Assembly: GCF_007301515.1 (NCBI RefSeq)
Contig: NZ_CP041666.1
Coordinates: 2,356,001 to 2,420,000 of the forward strand
From: Radiobacillus deserti
GTDB taxonomy: Bacteria; Bacillota; Bacilli; Bacillales; Amphibacillaceae
Length of the DNA: 64,000 bases
Reading direction: 5' to 3'
The position numbers were made by a program, and so were the translations under genes. The notes beneath the pieces were generated by a model. It did no database searches, was not told where the DNA came from, and saw only the letters and a program-made list of their open reading frames with translations. Below, piece by piece: positions 59,261 through 64,000 of the stretch (positions are counted from its first letter, which is position 1; each line of letters opens with the position of its first letter).

Positions 59261-60235
59261 TTACCAATCAATGCTTGGAATAGTTATGTCTTCCTTGGCA
59301 AGCCCCATTTCCTTAAAGAATATTTTTAGATTTTCCTCATACCTTTTTGATTTCATTAACAAGGAATGATAGGACTTATAAACTGCTTCGGTATCCTTAT
59401 GTGAAAATCCTTCTTCCAAGTAATCAAATAGATGAACGGGTAATAATAAGCGAGCATATATCATTCGCCAGCTAAATATAGAAAGTGGGTTTACTTGTTC
59501 ATATTCTTGAATAAAAACTCGTAACAACTGGAAACAATCCTCTTCTGATTGTAGAAAGTATGGCCTTATGTACTCAGCAATGTCTCTTGCTGGATGGTCA
59601 TATACTAATTCGTATGGCCAAATAATGCTCTGCTTCATTTGGTTTGTATAACGCTGAAAGCAAATTGTACCTCGATCGACTTCATGATATCTCCAATCTT
59701 TTTCTGTTTCATCTGTATACTGTAATGCATTCTCAGTTAATCCTATTAGATACGGGAATGTATCGATGAATAATCGCTGGAACTTTGAGACTGGTCTTTC
59801 CGACCACTGTTTCGCATAAAATTGTTCAAAAGCATTAAGTTTTTCACTCCAAAGTGTAGACCATTGTCCATAGCTTGAGATAAGGACTGGTTCATATGGA
59901 TATTGACTTCCTAAATGATGAAACTTCGCCAGCACCGAGCCGGGATGCTCAGATTGGTGTCCTTGCATAGGTTTTCCACAACACACGATATATTCTTTGT
60001 TTTGATCTATTGTTAAAAGGGACCCATTTTTATTAAAAATGGGAGTGGAAACAAAATCTACACCATGCACATACATAAAATCAGCCAATGCTTTTTGCTC
60101 CAAAAGTACCTCTTCATTGTTTTCACTTGGAATGATAAAATAATACTCACTACCTTTTTTATAACCATCATATCCGTTTATGGTTGTTTTTTGCCCATTG
60201 AAACTATCTACATATTGAGATAATACATGTTCCAT
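59261..60235 (-). CDS. yutH: spore coat-associated kinase-like protein YutH
   Basis: 324 residues, CotS/YutH family with a degraded aminoglycoside-phosphotransferase fold. Visible elements are LLEQKALADFMYVHGVDFV, GSVLAKFHHLG near residue 110, and VYDHPARDIAEYIRPYF near 215 in place of the usual HGDL catalytic loop region, so kinase activity is doubtful. B. subtilis YutH is a coat-associated protein. AGGGAGAG lies about ten bases upstream of the ATG. Confidence 0.88.
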   Translation of the reverse strand: MEHVLSQYVDSFNGQKTTINGYDGYKKGSEYYFIIPSENNEEVLLEQKALADFMYVHGVDFVSTPIFNKNGSLLTIDQNKEYIVCCGKPMQGHQSEHPGSVLAKFHHLGSQYPYEPVLISSYGQWSTLWSEKLNAFEQFYAKQWSERPVSKFQRLFIDTFPYLIGLTENALQYTDETEKDWRYHEVDRGTICFQRYTNQMKQSIIWPYELVYDHPARDIAEYIRPYFLQSEEDCFQLLRVFIQEYEQVNPLSIFSWRMIYARLLLPVHLFDYLEEGFSHKDTEAVYKSYHSLLMKSKRYEENLKIFFKEMGLAKEDITIPSIDW

Positions 60236-60363
60236 GTTTTGTTATCTCTCCCTTTATTAGCATTTAGTTCATTCTATGTATAAGAAAAAGAATTCTGAAC
60301 CTAGGGATGCTTAACAACTCAGATAATGGGTATTGTAAGAGGAGAATACAAAAGTTAGGTGTG

Positions 60364-60876
60364 ATGACGTTGTCAGAGAAGAAAAAATCAGCGGTAGAAG
60401 TAAAAGCGAGAGCATGGTTGGAAGAACGCGGTGTTACGTTAGATGATATTGCAGAATTAGTTCACTATTTACAAGCGAAGTACCATGACCACTTAACCAA
60501 AGAAGAATGTAAGTTTCATGTCGAGAAAGTACTCTCTAAACGAGAAGTTCAAAATGCCATTTTAACTGGTATTCAACTAGATGTATTAGCAGAGAAAAAA
60601 ATGTTAGAACAGCCCCTTCAAGCTACCATAGAAACAGATGAAGGACTGTATGGGGTCGATGAAATTATTGCCTTATCTATCGTAAATGTGTATGGCTCTA
60701 TCGGCTTTACAAACTATGGGTATATAGATAAACAAAAGCCTGGTATTTTAGAAAAATTAAATGATAAAACAACTGGAAGCTGCCATACTTTCCTAGATGA
60801 TATTGTTGGAGCTATTGCCGCAGCAGCATCTAGCCGATTAGCGCACAGTTCCGCTCATGAAGAAGTGGATGGATGA
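60364..60876 (+). CDS. yutG: phosphatidylglycerophosphatase A-like protein YutG
   Basis: 170 residues, PgpA-type family (PF04608 relatives). Soluble in form: MSEKKKSAVEVKARAWLEER-like start, DEIIALSIVNVYGSIGFTNYGYIDK near residue 85-110, and DDIVGAIAAAASSRLAH at the end. The membrane helices of E. coli PgpA are absent, as in B. subtilis YutG; activity on phosphatidylglycerophosphate is unproved. Starts ATG 60364, GTG 60361 and TTG 60370 are all possible; AGGTG lies upstream of the TTG. Confidence 0.88.
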   Translation: MTLSEKKKSAVEVKARAWLEERGVTLDDIAELVHYLQAKYHDHLTKEECKFHVEKVLSKREVQNAILTGIQLDVLAEKKMLEQPLQATIETDEGLYGVDEIIALSIVNVYGSIGFTNYGYIDKQKPGILEKLNDKTTGSCHTFLDDIVGAIAAAASSRLAHSSAHEEVDG

Positions 60877-60890
60877 ATAAAAAAAACGAG

Positions 60891-60918
60891 GATTCCCTCG
60901 TTTTTTTTATTTTGTAAG
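60891..60918 (+). terminator. terminator after yutG
   Basis: Eleven-bp stem (60891-60901 with 60906-60916), loop ATTC, then T run. Confidence 0.9.
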
Positions 60919-60993
60919 GATACCTTCTCTAACTGAAAGAATTGTGCTAAAATTCTAACGTTATGTAAAATTTATGACGTTGGAAGGGATTTT

Positions 60994-62547
60994 ATGAAAA
61001 AAAGACTGTACTGGATGTTGCCTTTTATCCTTGTTTTTATCGGATTAGGAATCTTATTTACCCGCAATTTATTACATGTAACGGAACCACCTGAATCGGA
61101 TTGGAGTCGAGACTTAGAATTATTTGAAACCGATATCAATCAGCAACCAATCGTTACTTTCCGTAATAATGAATTTCAAATCTCAAGCTACAACACAAAC
61201 GCAGAACTTATACAGAAGTCATATAACAAACATATAGAGTTAACCAATACGTCTTCCTATGACATTCCATATACAAAATGGACAAGGGTTTTTATAAAGG
61301 ATGAACAAGTCATCTACTTTGACTATAAAAACATCTATGACGGAGAAAATAAAGAGCTTATTGATCAAGCAAACCATTTCTATCCTCTAAGAGACACCAT
61401 TCTATATATGAAAGGATCGGATCTATACCAACTTCATCCGGAAACGCTAGAATCAACAGAAGTCATAAGCTTTAAAGATAAAACCGATGAGATTGTACCT
61501 TTCCAGCAGGGGGATTCCATCTGGTTTATCGTTCCGCAATCAGGAGTTAACTCGATTCAGCTAGATGTCTATCAGCTTCAGGAAAATAAAGCAAAACTAA
61601 TGGTACAACCAACCTTTACCTTAAAACCTGGAGAACTTTTAAGCGAGCTTTCTTTTGCAACTGATGGTAAAAAAGCTGCCTTTTTATATGAAACTAAAGG
61701 AGAAAACACAGGTGGTACAGCTCCAGTATATACAACATATCTTGCTGAAGGGAATCTGAAAGATGCTACAATCGAGCCCCGCCGTATTACATACTCGGAT
61801 CCACATAGTTCCCAATCATTAAAGGAAATTGGAGATTCTATCCTTACATACAAGGATGGTACACTAGTGGCATTGTTTGCGGCAAGCGGATTCAGTCAAA
61901 CGAAGCACGGGGAGACTTCTGCATTCAACATATACACTGCTACATTTAATGGGGAAGAAGTGAAAGTAGAACGCAGAAGTAATACTTCAGCAGTTTCTTC
62001 TAAGCCACAATGGGTAGACGATAGATCCATCACTTGGCTTGATCTGGATGGTGATCATTACAAACTATTGTACGCATCTTCAAATCCAGAAATCATAGAA
62101 AAAGCAAAACAAATTACAGGGGATAATGTAATGGCTGCTCTTGGAAAAACCTTATTGATGGTGGCTAGTTCCTTCTTTGGTTATGTTCTTACATCTATTT
62201 GGTTTATATGGCCACTATTATTCCTAGTAGTCCTTTTTCTCATTAGAAAAAGGTTATTAGATCAAGACCCCGTTTGGTTATTTTACAGTGGGATAGGGAT
62301 TTACATACTAGCGGCTATTATTTATAAAGATCGTTTTTTCATCGACAGTATGTATGAAAGAGCACCGGATTTTCTAACATTTCCAGGTAGTAGTTACTTA
62401 TATATATTTGGATTTGGATTATTAGCGTACCTTTTCTCATGGATGGGATACAAGGTGAAAGAATGGTCTTCCATTGTACGTTTATTCTTTTTTATAATCT
62501 TCCATCTACTCCTACTCGTTACTTACTTTGGACCATATTTGTTATAA
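60994..62547 (+). CDS. unknown membrane protein with large external domain
   Basis: 517 residues, no family recognised. One N-terminal helix (about 5-23), an external region of about 360 residues rich in beta-strand patterns (repeated YDIPYTKW, LRDTILYMKG, FQQGDSIWFIVP, LLSELSFATDGKKAAFLYET), suggestive of a beta-propeller or WD-like fold, then four membrane helices from about 392 (SFFGYVLTSIWFIWPLLF, PVWLFYSGIGIYILAAII, YLYIFGFGLLAYLFSW, FFFIIFHLLLLVTYF). GGAAGGG precedes the ATG. Lies between yutG and yutF, adjacent in B. subtilis, so it looks inserted. Confidence 0.75.
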   Translation: MKKRLYWMLPFILVFIGLGILFTRNLLHVTEPPESDWSRDLELFETDINQQPIVTFRNNEFQISSYNTNAELIQKSYNKHIELTNTSSYDIPYTKWTRVFIKDEQVIYFDYKNIYDGENKELIDQANHFYPLRDTILYMKGSDLYQLHPETLESTEVISFKDKTDEIVPFQQGDSIWFIVPQSGVNSIQLDVYQLQENKAKLMVQPTFTLKPGELLSELSFATDGKKAAFLYETKGENTGGTAPVYTTYLAEGNLKDATIEPRRITYSDPHSSQSLKEIGDSILTYKDGTLVALFAASGFSQTKHGETSAFNIYTATFNGEEVKVERRSNTSAVSSKPQWVDDRSITWLDLDGDHYKLLYASSNPEIIEKAKQITGDNVMAALGKTLLMVASSFFGYVLTSIWFIWPLLFLVVLFLIRKRLLDQDPVWLFYSGIGIYILAAIIYKDRFFIDSMYERAPDFLTFPGSSYLYIFGFGLLAYLFSWMGYKVKEWSSIVRLFFFIIFHLLLLVTYFGPYLL

Positions 62548-62550
62548 AAG

Positions 62551-62582
62551 AAACAGCTAGGATTTTATTCCTAGCTGTTTTT
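62551..62582. terminator. bidirectional terminator
   Basis: Twelve-bp stem (62551-62562 with 62569-62580), loop TTTTAT, T and A runs at the ends; serves the 517-residue gene and yutF. Confidence 0.88.
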
Positions 62583-62584
62583 GT

Positions 62585-63358
62585 TTACATAATATTTGGA
62601 ATCCATTCCAATAGAGAATGAATTTGATAGGTAGGTTTTATTTCCTCATTTAGAAGCTCTTCTTCTGTTGAAACACCTGTAAATACCATTAATGTATCCA
62701 TACCTGATCGGATACCTGCCAATATGTCTGTATGATAGTTGTCCCCTACCATGATAGTCTCCTCATGTTTAAGCCCCAGCTTTTGAATCGCATAGTCCAT
62801 AATAATCGACTCCGGTTTTCCAACAAATACAGGTTGTACACCTGTACTAACAGAGATAACAGATGTTAGTGATCCATTCCCTGGTAATAAGCCTCTTTCT
62901 GTAGGAATTGCTACATCTCCATTCGTGGATAAGAATGTCGCACCATCTCTTACAAACAAGCAACCTTTTGCTAGCTTTTCATAATTAATTTCTCGATCAA
63001 TTCCTACCACCACATACTCCGCTTCAGACTCGCTCACCAATAGTCCTTCTTGTTCTATAGCCACTTTAAGACCATCTTCTCCTATAACATAAACAGAAGC
63101 GTTCGGCTTTTGTTGTTGAATATAAGCTGCTGTTGCCATACTAGAAGTTACAACTTGGTTGGCATCAGCTGGAATATCCATTTGATTTAACTTATCTGCA
63201 ACTTTTTCCGGTGTAGTAGACGAATTGTTTGTTAGAAATAAGTACGGAACCTCTGCCTTTACTAAAGCTTTCACAAAATCAGAGGCTGCTTCTATTTTCT
63301 CGGTACCGCGGTACATGGTCCCGTCTAAGTCGATTAAATATCCCTTATATGTTTTCAC
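62585..63358 (-). CDS. yutF: HAD-family phosphatase YutF (NagD-like)
   Basis: 257 residues, HAD IIA subfamily. Nucleophile and acid in LIDLDGTMYRG near residue 8-18, FLTNNSS near 40, Lys in FVGKPESIIMDYA near 180 and MVGDNYHTDILAGI near 202. B. subtilis YutF is a 5'-nucleotidase-like phosphatase. The start is GTG 63358, six bases from GAGGAGG. yutE ends 12 bp upstream, so they are likely co-transcribed. Confidence 0.92.
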   Translation of the reverse strand: MKTYKGYLIDLDGTMYRGTEKIEAASDFVKALVKAEVPYLFLTNNSSTTPEKVADKLNQMDIPADANQVVTSSMATAAYIQQQKPNASVYVIGEDGLKVAIEQEGLLVSESEAEYVVVGIDREINYEKLAKGCLFVRDGATFLSTNGDVAIPTERGLLPGNGSLTSVISVSTGVQPVFVGKPESIIMDYAIQKLGLKHEETIMVGDNYHTDILAGIRSGMDTLMVFTGVSTEEELLNEEIKPTYQIHSLLEWIPNIM

Positions 63359-63370
63359 CCTAACCCTCCT

Positions 63371-63805
63371 CTATTTAGAAAATGCATTCGCCACTCCTAG
63401 TTCTCCATCTAAATAGGTTCGAATTCTACCACTAAATTGCTCCATTACTTCTCTATGCTTTTTCATAACATCCAAAAGATGTTCATGATTAATCGTAAGG
63501 TATTCTTTAACAAGTGGTATTCGAAGGTCCACGATTTCTTTATAAGCTTCAGAATCATCCTCTAAGAGAACTTTTTCATCCACCAAAATATCAATAATGT
63601 CATGAAAACTTCCTGGATCTCGCATAATAAAACCATCAATCATCATATTGCCTACATCAAGCATTGCTTCAATTGTCATATGTATCATACGTTCTAGACT
63701 TAACTTTTCTAAAAAGGAATCATAAGAGTGTTCAAAAAGCTCTTGAAGTAGTCCATCCACATACAATAACGTTCTTTCTATTTGATCTCGATCAACAAAA
63801 TACAT
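63371..63805 (-). CDS. yutE: DUF86/HepT-like protein YutE
   Basis: 144 residues, DUF86 (HepT-like, four-helix bundle). Features RTLLYVDGLLQELF, ERMIHMTIEAMLDVGNMMIDGF and FIMRDPGSFHDII. Elsewhere HepT is the toxin of HepT/MntA systems, with the RX4-6H motif; here the matching MntA nucleotidyltransferase is not seen, and B. subtilis YutE lacks one too, so a toxin role is unlikely. GGAGGG precedes the ATG. Confidence 0.88.
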   Translation of the reverse strand: MYFVDRDQIERTLLYVDGLLQELFEHSYDSFLEKLSLERMIHMTIEAMLDVGNMMIDGFIMRDPGSFHDIIDILVDEKVLLEDDSEAYKEIVDLRIPLVKEYLTINHEHLLDVMKKHREVMEQFSGRIRTYLDGELGVANAFSK

Positions 63806-63868
63806 CGATTAACCCTCCATATGTAAATGATTAAGTAGCTAGTATTTTTTTCTCTTTCTTCAGACCAT

Positions 63869-63896
63869 TTTATAAAAAATACTCTCCATTTGTCAC
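63869..63896 (-). promoter_or_regulatory. candidate promoter of yutE-yutF
   Basis: GTGACA (63891-63896) and TATAAA (63869-63874), 16 bp apart, 64 bp before the yutE start. Confidence 0.55.
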
Positions 63897-64000
63897 TTAA
63901 GGTCATGAAAGACATCAAATAATACAATACTAATACAGTATTTATCATAGCATATTTATTCTATTTAATATTCCTTCCTTGTTTTGCTATCATAAGAATA

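Noticed and set aside
63371..63805. YutE as a HepT toxin
   Set aside because: No MntA-type antitoxin gene is adjacent and the gene is a conserved core member beside yutF.
63806..64000. Minus-strand frame reading into yutE as part of yutD
   Set aside because: No start with a ribosome binding site; the region fits a promoter instead, and the frame overlaps yutE.

Overview
The window is AT-rich chromosomal DNA from a spore-forming member of the Bacillaceae (Firmicutes). The evidence is a men operon and a yug/yui/yum/yut gene neighbourhood arranged much as in Bacillus subtilis, sigma-A promoters with strong AGGAGG-type ribosome binding sites, T-box-free Firmicute riboswitches (SAM-I and FMN), LexA/DinR, Fur, CcpA, BirA and PhoP-like sites of the Bacillus type, and spore-associated genes (yutH, a YjcZ-like peptide). 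Genus cannot be fixed from this sequence; the mix of genes and dispersed repeats would fit a Bacillus sensu lato or a moderately halophilic relative. No rRNA, tRNA, CRISPR array, prophage or intact insertion sequence was seen.

Layout. 1-11 kb: ytpB (terpene synthase), ytoA, a C39-like secreted peptidase, asnB, metK with its SAM riboswitch, the Nudix hydrolase ytkD, small unknown proteins, a Fur-controlled siderophore-uptake ATPase and a LexA-controlled Y-family polymerase. 11-19 kb: menaquinone synthesis, menF-menD-menH-menB-(terminator)-menE on the minus strand with an acetyltransferase where B. subtilis has menC, and menA divergent. 19-25 kb: a decayed membrane-protein gene, a 40-residue YjcZ-like peptide, ribU under an FMN riboswitch, an M42 aminopeptidase with an acetyltransferase, a thioredoxin-like protein, UPF0060 and an S58 peptidase. 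25-31 kb: K+ channel yugO with yugN, then LytST sensor/regulator next to a CstA-type pyruvate/peptide transporter with a cre site. 31-42 kb: pgi, yuzA, yugI, patB, sodC, kapB, khtTU, a stand-alone HPr gene, deoD, bioY with a BirA operator, yuiD, yuiC, yuiB.

42-48 kb: redox and Fe-S genes (yumB, yumC, an MBL hydrolase, yutM, dapF, yuzB, yuzD, yutI). 48-52 kb: ppx and ppk, the latter behind four 11-bp-spaced PhoP-like repeats. 52-58 kb: hom-thrC-thrB and two orphan peptide-type ABC permeases. 58-64 kb: a long dispersed palindromic repeat, a 2-hydroxyacid dehydrogenase, yutH, yutG, an unrecognised 517-residue membrane protein, yutF and yutE.

Most of this is conserved core genome. The less ordinary items are non-coding: two loci carrying six copies each of a 20-bp-period repeat, a 60-nt near-perfect palindrome, a nested inverted repeat of about 235 bp, an orphan terminator upstream of patB, and several regulatory sites that give testable predictions. 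I do not see a clear novel multi-gene system. Functions are by family recognition from translated sequence; no database search was run. Start codons were moved from the longest possible reading frame wherever a ribosome binding site argued for it.
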